From: Fimbriimonadaceae bacterium
GTDB taxonomy: Bacteria > Armatimonadota > Fimbriimonadia > Fimbriimonadales > Fimbriimonadaceae
Length of the DNA stretch: 64,000 nt
Assembly (NCBI GenBank): GCA_019638675.1
Contig: JAHBTE010000001.1
Location: 528,605-592,604, forward strand
Direction of reading: 5' to 3'
The position numbers and the translations under genes are program-made. Below, in pieces: positions 56,867 to 62,999 of the stretch; the first letter of the stretch is position 1, and the number at the start of each line of letters is the position of its first letter. Below the pieces are notes generated by a model, which searched no databases, had not been told where the DNA came from, and saw only the letters and a program-made list of their open reading frames with translations.

Positions 56867-57430
56867 CTACCAGTTCTTGTTTCCACTACTCAGTTCTAAC
56901 CACCTCTCGCGGGTAAGAACCGTTTCAACATGGTCACGATATTGACCTCGCTTCCAGAACTGTTTTGGAACACGACCGTACTCGGTGTAGCCGCATTTTT
57001 CGTTCATAGCGCGGCTTCGGTCATTCCCTTCCAAATAACCGCTCGTAATCAGGCGTAATCCCAAAACATGGAAGCAGTACCAAGCACGGAGCTTGCTCGC
57101 CTCGGTTCCATAACCTTTGCCGCGTTGGGCTGGATCGCCGATAAAGCTTCCGGTTGTGGCAAACCCATGCCGGAGATCGATCCCATGGATTCCCGTTTGA
57201 CCAATGTGCGTTCCGTCAAGAAGTTCGATCGCGAAAACGACGTTCTTATCGTTGAATTTCAGTTGAGAATCAAACCATTCTTGCTCGGCAAGCTGTCCCA
57301 TCGGGAAGTCACCCACCATAATCCAGTCGGTCACCTCTGGATCGTTGATCCAGGCACATATATTCTTAAAATGACGCTCCTGATCTAACGGAGCGAGTTG
57401 AATTCTATCGCCATGCCAGCCTATTGCCAT
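56867..57430 (-). CDS. GNAT family N-acetyltransferase (RimJ/RimL-like)
   Basis: A 187-aa GNAT. The acetyl-CoA P-loop region reads G-D-P-A-Q-R-G-K-G-Y-G-T-E-A, followed by R-L-I-T-S-G-Y-L-E-G-N-D-R-S-R-A-M-N-E-K-C-G-Y-T-E-Y-G, the motif B typical of RimJ/RimL and spermidine acetyltransferases. Substrate unknown: a ribosomal protein N terminus, polyamine or antibiotic are possible. TAAACT ends 5 nt before the ATG, so if leaderless it does not use the 415-bp region upstream as a leader. Confidence 0.85.
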   Translation of the reverse strand: MAIGWHGDRIQLAPLDQERHFKNICAWINDPEVTDWIMVGDFPMGQLAEQEWFDSQLKFNDKNVVFAIELLDGTHIGQTGIHGIDLRHGFATTGSFIGDPAQRGKGYGTEASKLRAWYCFHVLGLRLITSGYLEGNDRSRAMNEKCGYTEYGRVPKQFWKRGQYRDHVETVLTRERWLELSSGNKNW

Positions 57431-57435
57431 AGTTA

Positions 57436-57441
57436 AGTTTA
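57436..57441 (-). promoter_or_regulatory. -10 element (TAAACT) of the GNAT gene
   Basis: TAAACT on the minus strand, 5 nt before the ATG at 57430. Confidence 0.4.
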
Positions 57442-57686
57442 TCTGAGCAGAAAATAAGTATTAGGCTAAAAACCGACCTCTAAAAAGAAAAAGCACCGGC
57501 AAGGAAGGAGAGGACAGATCCCGGCCGGCGAATTGCGTTGGTGTGGTTTACTTCTTCCGAGTCACTCACATCGATCCAATTCGTCGTGTGATCTGCCCGG
57601 ACGTCTTCCGAGTTAAACTATTGGTTGCAAATCAAATTCCATTAGCTTTTGGAACCAAAAGCAAGTATTTGTAAGGTCAAAAGCAC

Positions 57687-57727
57687 AAAAAAATGCGGGG
57701 TAGGTGCCATTCTTGACCTGCCCCGCA
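57687..57727 (-). terminator. Rho-independent terminator downstream of lpxB
   Basis: TGCGGGG-C/T-AGGT pairs with its complement (12-bp stem with one mismatch, 10-nt loop; 57694-57705 and 57716-57727), followed on the minus strand by seven T residues (57687-57693). It is 118 bp beyond the lpxB stop. Confidence 0.88.
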
Positions 57728-57845
57728 ATGTCTTGCTTTGCTCTGATTGCAGTGGTGATCAAAATCTTTCGCTGGAGTTCTGATCCCTCTTCCGCTACGC
57801 AAATTTCAACAGCGAACTCATTGATTGCGTTCCCAGGCCCAGAAA

Positions 57846-58931
57846 CTAGCTGGGACTCACCATTTTGCGGATGAATTCCGCAGTTTGATCGAGGCAGTCG
57901 GATCTGCCCAAGATGCCGTCTAACTCCGAATATCCTGCGATCTGAGATTCGCGCTTTACAGGGTCGTGAAGCAACCCATCCACCTCAATCCAAATCCGTT
58001 CAGGAGTTGCATCCCACTGGATGAGTTCAGCCAATAAACTTCGGCCAAGCAGAATATTTGGCAAAGAAATAAAGTCGAACTTCGGCTTGCGGATTTTGGC
58101 TTCGATTTCCATCGCTTTGTTGCCGCGATAGACTACAACTTGTGGGCATCCACACAGCGCACATTCCAACGTGGCGGTTCCACTGCACACTACTGCGACC
58201 TCTGACGATTTAAGCGCCGAATAAACGTCTGTCATCAACTTTGGTTCTTGCTTGCCATGCTTGCGCCAAATACTCAAAAGGTCATTTCCGCTCACGTTGG
58301 GAGCTTGGCTCAATAGAATTTCGCCATCGTAGTTTTTTAAAGCTTCAGCAATAGTTGGAATGTTGTTTTCGATTTCGTGCAGACGGCTTCCTGGCAAAAC
58401 GGCAATTCCAGACCGAGTGGAACTCAAAGCTGACGATTCCGCCACCATTTGCTTCAGGGGATGTCCAAACCAATGGGCGTTGGCTCCCATATCATTGAGA
58501 ATTTTTGCGCTCCATTCAAACGGAGTCACGATTTGGTCAGTGATTTGGGGAAGATCAGCCCCTTGCTTGTTTTTCCGCCAGCTCCCGGGAGGAATGAAGT
58601 ACAGAACTTTCCAGCCTGCCGCCTTTGCGTGCCGAGCCACTTTAATGTTGAAGAATCCATAGTCCACACAAATGCACAGACCGGGTGTTCCACTTCTCAA
58701 CGCTCTCAGAACTGACCGATATCCTCTCAGAACCCGAGGGGCGATTTTCAGCGACTCATAAATTCCAATCGAACCCCAGTTGCGGTTATCTGCGATTCGC
58801 TTGATGCCTGCGAGATCGCCTTTTGCGCCGATAGAACCTTCCATTTCTCCCACAAAGCCGCGAATTCGCGTTGCGAGAGCCGCTGCGTAGGCATCACCAC
58901 TGGCTTCTCCGGTCGAAAAAAAGACTCGCAT
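57846..58931 (-). CDS. lpxB: Lipid-A-disaccharide synthase
   Basis: A 361-aa GT19 glycosyltransferase. The N terminus R-V-F-F-S-T-G-E-A-S-G-D matches the LpxB signature; D-Y-G-F-F-N-I-K, A-V-L-P-G-S-R-L-H-E-I, and the C-terminal V-C-S-G-T-A-T-L-E-C-A-L-C-G-C-P-Q-V-V-V-Y are also diagnostic. It joins UDP-2,3-diacylglucosamine and lipid X to form the lipid A disaccharide at the inner membrane, so the organism should make an LPS-like outer membrane. The frame is open upstream to 59018, but the ATG at 58931 starts at the conserved strand, with TAATTT 8 nt upstream. No other lpx genes are nearby. Confidence 0.9.
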   Translation of the reverse strand: MRVFFSTGEASGDAYAAALATRIRGFVGEMEGSIGAKGDLAGIKRIADNRNWGSIGIYESLKIAPRVLRGYRSVLRALRSGTPGLCICVDYGFFNIKVARHAKAAGWKVLYFIPPGSWRKNKQGADLPQITDQIVTPFEWSAKILNDMGANAHWFGHPLKQMVAESSALSSTRSGIAVLPGSRLHEIENNIPTIAEALKNYDGEILLSQAPNVSGNDLLSIWRKHGKQEPKLMTDVYSALKSSEVAVVCSGTATLECALCGCPQVVVYRGNKAMEIEAKIRKPKFDFISLPNILLGRSLLAELIQWDATPERIWIEVDGLLHDPVKRESQIAGYSELDGILGRSDCLDQTAEFIRKMVSPS

Positions 58932-58939
58932 CCGTAACC

Positions 58940-58945
58940 AAATTA
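58940..58945 (-). promoter_or_regulatory. -10 element (TAATTT) of lpxB
   Basis: TAATTT on the minus strand, 8 nt before the ATG at 58931; divergent from the 58989 gene. Confidence 0.4.
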
Positions 58946-58988
58946 CCCTTTGCCGCGCTATTCTTTTAGGGGAATCTTTCCTCCTGCG

Positions 58989-59498
58989 ATGCAAACTCCC
59001 TTCGATGGCACGGAACAAACGCTAAGCTCCCCATTGATTTCTAATGAGGAGCTTCGCTCTGTGCTGGAAGTCATTCACGAGGAGCAGTTTGAAGATGCTG
59101 CTTTAGAAGCATCTCCATACGATGACTGGGCAACCGTTGAAGCCATTTGTGAAGCAACTGGTCACCGACCGGAAGAAGTACAGCGCGTCCTAGAAACTTT
59201 GCGACGGGAAGATCTTGCTTCCCGAATCTCCACCCGTTTGAGGGAAATGGAAGAGCCCACTTTTCGAGTCGAGCGACCAGGGCACCACAAACCATCTGCG
59301 TCAGCCCCAGTAGTGAGATTTGAGCAAATCAATTCGATTCTTGATCGCTTGACCCCCGCCAATAAGTCAACCAGGCACAAAATCGCACTGAGCACTTCAA
59401 AAAGTGAGCAGGTGGTTTCTTCGATCGGAGCGCTTATCGCGTTCCTAATTGTTCTTGGAATTCTGGGAGTGATTTTTCAAGCGATCGTCACCCGCTAA
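58989..59498 (+). CDS. Protein of unknown function with winged-helix-like region and C-terminal TM anchor
   Basis: A 169-aa protein. The central part (W-A-T-V-E-A-I-C-E-A-T-G-H-R-P-E-E-V-Q-R-V-L-E-T-L-R) has the spacing of a helix-turn-helix or winged helix; the C terminus has one hydrophobic helix (V-S-S-I-G-A-L-I-A-F-L-I-V-L-G-I-L-G-V-I) followed by Thr-Arg, as in tail-anchored proteins. A membrane-bound regulator is possible. I use the ATG at 58989 rather than the TTG at 58950. The next gene, another membrane protein, starts 29 bp downstream. Confidence 0.5.
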   Translation: MQTPFDGTEQTLSSPLISNEELRSVLEVIHEEQFEDAALEASPYDDWATVEAICEATGHRPEEVQRVLETLRREDLASRISTRLREMEEPTFRVERPGHHKPSASAPVVRFEQINSILDRLTPANKSTRHKIALSTSKSEQVVSSIGALIAFLIVLGILGVIFQAIVTR

Positions 59499-59527
59499 CT
59501 TTGCAGAATCAAGTACCCTCAAGGCGT

Positions 59528-60034
59528 ATGATGGGCGAGCGACCTCAAAAGTTAATTCTGGGACTTGTCATCGGCGGATTCGTACTCACTATCGGAGCCG
59601 CAATCCTCTTCGTTATTCTCACGGTTTTAAGCTCGGCGAACCAGTTTCCCGAACAATTGGGTGTGGTTATTCCGGTTGTCATTTTCATCGCTGGTGTTCT
59701 ATGTTTTGCGATCGCGGTTGGCGCGGGGTGGAAAAACGTAGGGTTCAAAGATTCTTCCCAACCAATTGCAGTTGAACCAAACTCTTATATTGTCGCCTGC
59801 TTTATTGTCGATAAAAAAAATGAACCTGTTTACGAGCCAGATATGTTTGAACCTGATGAGATCACATATATCGTCCAGATCGCATTCCGCAACGGCGACA
59901 AACATGAATTAACTACTTCGCCCGAAGTTTTCGCTACCCTGGGCGAAGGATTGGTGGGTAAGGTTCATTTTCAAGGCCGAAAGTTATTGAACTTCGAACG
60001 TGATTTAACGGCTAAACACGAACGGAAACGTTAA
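59528..60034 (+). CDS. Membrane protein of unknown function, two TM helices
   Basis: A 168-aa protein with two hydrophobic helices (about 11-35 and 44-66) and a soluble C-terminal domain starting at S-Q-P-I-A-V-E-P-N-S-Y-I-V-A-C-F. This domain looks like a small beta barrel that ends G-K-V-H-F-Q-G-R-K-L-L-N-F-E-R. No family recognised; DUF2500 or NfeD-like membrane-plus-barrel proteins have a similar layout. The ATG at 59528 (AAGG 3-6 nt upstream) is preferred to a TTG at 59501. Part of a four-gene row ending in the PhnP-like hydrolase. Confidence 0.5.
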   Translation: MMGERPQKLILGLVIGGFVLTIGAAILFVILTVLSSANQFPEQLGVVIPVVIFIAGVLCFAIAVGAGWKNVGFKDSSQPIAVEPNSYIVACFIVDKKNEPVYEPDMFEPDEITYIVQIAFRNGDKHELTTSPEVFATLGEGLVGKVHFQGRKLLNFERDLTAKHERKR

Positions 60035-60079
60035 GGCATTCGCCAACGAGATAGACGGAAAAAGACGAAACCAACCATA

Positions 60080-60697
60080 ATGAAAGATATGGCGGCAATT
60101 GCGGAAGCCTGGAAGGAAACACTCCCCGAAATCATGGATCGAGTGACGGGGGTTGGAGTCTGGACAGCCCTGAAATCTTCGGTGCCAGTGGCGCATGAAG
60201 ATAACATGCTCGTGCTTGGCTTGCCGTCCGACGACTCGGAACTCATGGGTCACCTCCGATTGCCGCAAGTCCGCAGTGCGGTCGAAACTCTCATGGGCAA
60301 AAAGCTCAACGAGAGGATCAACCTCATTGTCATTAACGGAACGGCTGAAGCCGACTGGGCGACTGAGAAAAAGCGTCAGGAAGAACGCCGCAAGCTCCAA
60401 CAACATGCGTTAGACCGCCAAAAAGCAGAGATTCTGGCCGGAAAAAGTTGGGAGCAAGTTTACGATCAACTCACCCGCACCTACGCTTCTTTGCCAAACC
60501 GATCTATGCCGCAAGTAAGGGCACGCTACTTTTTGGAAGCGGTTGAGGTCGTTGCAACTGCACTGCAAGAAACCCCGATCACCGATGATCTCGCGGAAAG
60601 AAATTTTGCCCGATGCCTTGAGCGAATCGCGCAATACACTGAACTCCCTAGTGCATACGTTGCGCTAAAAGTTCTTGATCAGTCATTTAAAGGCTGA
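60080..60697 (+). CDS. Protein of unknown function, N terminus reminiscent of DnaA domain I
   Basis: A 205-aa soluble protein. The first 100 residues (W-K-E-T-L-P-E-I-M-D-R-V...L-V-L-G-L-P-S-D-D-S...V-E-T-L-M-G-K-K-L-N-E-R-I-N-L-I-V-I) follow the helix-strand pattern of the DnaA N-terminal protein-interaction domain, but the similarity is only by eye. A charged helix (E-K-K-R-Q-E-E-R-R-K-L-Q-Q-H-A) then joins a helical C-terminal domain. No catalytic motif. Its TGA overlaps the ATG of the hydrolase gene (TGATG), so the two are coupled. Confidence 0.5.
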   Translation: MKDMAAIAEAWKETLPEIMDRVTGVGVWTALKSSVPVAHEDNMLVLGLPSDDSELMGHLRLPQVRSAVETLMGKKLNERINLIVINGTAEADWATEKKRQEERRKLQQHALDRQKAEILAGKSWEQVYDQLTRTYASLPNRSMPQVRARYFLEAVEVVATALQETPITDDLAERNFARCLERIAQYTELPSAYVALKVLDQSFKG

Positions 60698-61473
60698 TGG
60701 CCGGCGAAGCTCAAGCAATCATTCTTGGTTCGGGAACAAGCAATGGCGTTCCCATGCTCGGGATCGAATACCCGCCTGAATTCCTTGCTAACCCGAAGAA
60801 TCACCGCACCAGACCTTCTTGTTTGATTCAAGGGCCCTCGGGCAACGTGCTGGTGGATTGTGGGCCAGAAATGCGCCTCCAGTTGCTACGGGAAAGTATC
60901 ACCTCGCTAAATGCCGTGATCATCACTCACACGCATGCCGACCACATCATGGGAATGGATGATGTTCGTGCATTTTGCAAGCGTGATGACCCTCCCATGC
61001 CCGTATATGCGGCGACGCGATACCAAGACGACATCAAGAGGATTTTCCCATACGCATTCCAAGATCAAAAACCTGGAATTTGGGTTCCCCGCTACGATAT
61101 GCGCGAGGTTCCTAAGTTCATACACGAAGCAGGGTTGGAGATTGAAACACTCTGGGTGGAGCATGGCGATCTACCTGTGCTCGCTTTAAGAGTTGGTGAT
61201 TTCGCCTACGTCACCGACGTGAACCACATTCCCGACAAGGTTTGGACCAGGCTCCTCAACTTAAAAACCTTGATTCTCGACGGTTTGCGTTACCGCCCTC
61301 ACCCCAACCATTACAATTACGAACAAGCGATTGAAGTCGCGACTGCCCTCAATGCAGAAATGACTTACTTCACACACCTTTCGGATGATTACGACCATGA
61401 AAAAGTGAACGCAGAACTTCCCTCACGCATTCAGCTTGCCTACGACGGATTGAAAATTCCCATAACGCTTTAA
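60697..61473 (+). CDS. PhnP-like metallo-beta-lactamase-fold hydrolase
   Basis: A 258-aa MBL-fold protein: L-G-S-G-T-S-N-G-V-P near the N terminus, the zinc motif H-T-H-A-D-H at 78-83, a later T-D-V-N (metal Asp) and T-H-L-S-D-D-Y-D-H at the C terminus. This set matches the PhnP group, which includes phosphoribosyl cyclic phosphodiesterase. No phosphonate genes are nearby, so the substrate may differ; relatives often occur as lone housekeeping hydrolases. The start overlaps the upstream gene's stop by one base. Confidence 0.85.
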   Translation: MAGEAQAIILGSGTSNGVPMLGIEYPPEFLANPKNHRTRPSCLIQGPSGNVLVDCGPEMRLQLLRESITSLNAVIITHTHADHIMGMDDVRAFCKRDDPPMPVYAATRYQDDIKRIFPYAFQDQKPGIWVPRYDMREVPKFIHEAGLEIETLWVEHGDLPVLALRVGDFAYVTDVNHIPDKVWTRLLNLKTLILDGLRYRPHPNHYNYEQAIEVATALNAEMTYFTHLSDDYDHEKVNAELPSRIQLAYDGLKIPITL

Positions 61474-61534
61474 GAAACTTAGTTCAAAAACTTAAAGTAT
61501 TTTTTCAACTTCCCCTAAAGAACCGCAAAATTAC

Positions 61535-61576
61535 TACCAGTATCAATACTGTGACAAACCGAAAACTTGATACTGG
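61535..61576 (+). promoter_or_regulatory. Inverted repeat upstream of the flagellar sigma operon
   Basis: CCAGTATCAA (61537-61546) and TTGATACTGG (61567-61576) are a perfect 10-bp inverted repeat with a 20-nt spacer; the left arm also starts a smaller palindrome CAGTAT-CA-ATACTG. The right arm includes the first two G residues of the GGAG ribosome-binding site of the next gene, so it could be an operator or a hairpin that masks that site. TACCAGTAT (61535-61543) recurs in the flagellin promoter. Confidence 0.5.
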
Positions 61577-61587
61577 AGTTCAAAAAG

Positions 61588-61836
61588 ATGCCTAAAGTCT
61601 TAGGCAGTCTCTTTGCGGTTGTTGCATTGGGCGTGTGCATTCTCGCCGGAATCGAACCTTGGACATCAACCGTCCGGGGTATTGTTGCTTTTGCCGTGGG
61701 CCATGTTTTAGGTGCAATCTGGGAAAGTTTCACCGGGGCGCCTGGCGGTAAAGAATTGAATGCAGAAGACCTTCTTACTGAGGCCAACGAGCCGGAACCA
61801 GAGCCGGAAGAAACGCTTCAAGAGGAAGTCGCCTAA
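61588..61836 (+). CDS. Small membrane protein cotranscribed with a FliA/WhiG sigma factor
   Basis: An 82-aa protein: one or two hydrophobic helices (V-L-G-S-L-F-A-V-V-A-L-G-V-C-I-L-A-G and V-R-G-I-V-A-F-A-V-G-H-V-L-G) and an acidic Glu/Pro-rich tail. No family recognised. GGAG lies 9 nt before the ATG at 61588, which I prefer to the upstream ATG at 61567. It ends 16 bp before the sigma-factor gene, so the two are almost certainly cotranscribed; it might be a flagellar assembly factor or a membrane tether or regulator of the sigma factor. Confidence 0.6.
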   Translation: MPKVLGSLFAVVALGVCILAGIEPWTSTVRGIVAFAVGHVLGAIWESFTGAPGGKELNAEDLLTEANEPEPEPEETLQEEVA

Positions 61837-61852
61837 CTGGGAGTAAACCGAA

Positions 61853-62638
61853 ATGCCTCTTTCACCCGATACCCTCCAAAGAACCTGGATCGAATACAAA
61901 GTCTATAAAAGCCAGGATGCTCGAGTTGAACTCATCAATCATTACTCCTACCTTGTAAAAATTACTTCTGGCCGATTGGTCACCAGCGTTCCCAATGGCT
62001 TAGATCGGGATGATCTTGTGAGTGCCGGCGTTATTGGCCTCATCAAAGCCGTAGATCAATACGATCCAACTCGCGACGTTAAGTTTGAAACATACGCAAT
62101 TGCGCTTGTTCGCGGGGCCATCTTGGAAATGCTCCGGGATGAAGACTGGGTTCCTCGGTCAATCCGCGAAAAGCTCAAAGCTCTTGATAAAGCTAACCAA
62201 AAGCTAGAGACCGAATACGGTCGTCCTCCTAGCCACCGTGAGCTAAGCGACTACCTTGGATATTCCGAACAAGAAGTTTCCGACCTCCTCGTTCGAGTTG
62301 GCCGCACCAGTGTTTACTCGCTCGATGACATCGTTGGGGGCGGCGGTTCTGAAGGCGACGACAATATCCATTTCGTCGAAATGATCGTAGACGAAGATGC
62401 TGACACCGATGGTCAGATTGAGGGCCAAGAACTTCGCCGCGCAATGGCGGCGGGTGTAGACCGGCTTCCAGAACGCGAACGACTCGTAATCGCGCTTTAT
62501 TACTTTGAAGGTTTGACATTCAAAGAAATCGGCAAAGTGTTAACCGTGAGCGAAAGCCGCGTTTATCAACTTCATACTCAAGCGATGGGAAGACTCCGAA
62601 ACTTCTTGAAAGATGAAGGAGTCCCGCACGTCGCATAA
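61853..62638 (+). CDS. RNA polymerase sigma factor of the FliA/WhiG (sigma-28) family
   Basis: A 261-aa sigma-70 family protein with regions 2 (L-D-R-D-D-L-V-S-A-G-V-I-G-L-I-K-A-V-D-Q-Y-D through F-E-T-Y-A-I-A-L-V-R-G-A-I-L-E-M-L-R), 3 (E-T-E-Y-G-R-P-P-S-H-R-E-L-S-D-Y-L-G) and 4 (L-P-E-R-E-R-L-V-I-A-L-Y-Y-F-E-G-L-T-F-K-E-I-G). The R-G-A-I-L-E-M-L-R and R-x-P-S-x-x-E-L patterns are typical of FliA/WhiG. It should direct transcription of late flagellar genes such as the flagellin at 8.8-10.2 kb, although no consensus sigma-28 promoter was found there. An anti-sigma FlgM is not obvious nearby. Confidence 0.9.
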   Translation: MPLSPDTLQRTWIEYKVYKSQDARVELINHYSYLVKITSGRLVTSVPNGLDRDDLVSAGVIGLIKAVDQYDPTRDVKFETYAIALVRGAILEMLRDEDWVPRSIREKLKALDKANQKLETEYGRPPSHRELSDYLGYSEQEVSDLLVRVGRTSVYSLDDIVGGGGSEGDDNIHFVEMIVDEDADTDGQIEGQELRRAMAAGVDRLPERERLVIALYYFEGLTFKEIGKVLTVSESRVYQLHTQAMGRLRNFLKDEGVPHVA

Positions 62639-62656
62639 CCCCAAAGGGGGATGCCC

Positions 62657-62911
62657 ATGGGCGACATCCGTGAAATTAACCGAAGCTACCGAATAGAAAC
62701 GAGATCAACTCTCGAAAATCTGGTCAAGCGCAATCACAAAGATGACCAGCGCAAGCGGGAACATCCCGAACGTGACGAAAAAGGTCACCAAACGCCCCAC
62801 GATGAGGTGGAAATCCATCACGTAGAAGATACTGATGAATTAAAGCCAAAACCTTCTATAGATCGTAAACCGATCACACCAGAAGAAGGCAGTCTCGATA
62901 TCTCCGCGTAA
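62657..62911 (+). CDS. Small hydrophilic protein after the flagellar sigma factor
   Basis: An 84-aa protein, strongly charged and His/Asp/Glu/Lys-rich (H-K-D-D-Q-R-K-R-E-H-P-E-R-D-E-K-G-H), without hydrophobic segments and probably disordered. AAAGGGGG lies about 7 nt before the ATG at 62657, which is therefore preferred to the ATG at 62651. It begins 18 bp after the sigma gene stop. A small disordered protein cotranscribed with a FliA-type sigma could be an anti-sigma factor like FlgM, but no FlgM motif is visible. Confidence 0.55.
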   Translation: MGDIREINRSYRIETRSTLENLVKRNHKDDQRKREHPERDEKGHQTPHDEVEIHHVEDTDELKPKPSIDRKPITPEEGSLDISA

Positions 62912-62999
62912 GTTTGTGGCACACTTTGTGCATTCAGAGTGTTGTATTCACTCAGGAGCGGGTGTTTTGTACGCCTGCGTGAAAATGTCGGAAAAAACC

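Larger units (their letters stand above)
57431..57845. other. 415-bp intergenic region with several predicted RNA structures
   Basis: The only gap over 300 bp. From high to low coordinates on the minus strand it holds the tail of a start-less open frame (stop at 57613-57615), a strong terminator (57687-57727), a GCTTTTGG/CCAAAAGC hairpin (57645-57662) and the -10 of the GNAT gene (57436-57441). On the plus strand TTCCGAGT occurs twice (about 57567 and 57607), flanking a TCACA...TGTGA stem, all enclosed by GTTTA/TAAAC; a CCGGC/GCCGG pairing lies near 57500-57530. A small RNA is possible. It matches no tRNA, tmRNA, SRP RNA or RNase P RNA I could recognise. Confidence 0.4.
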
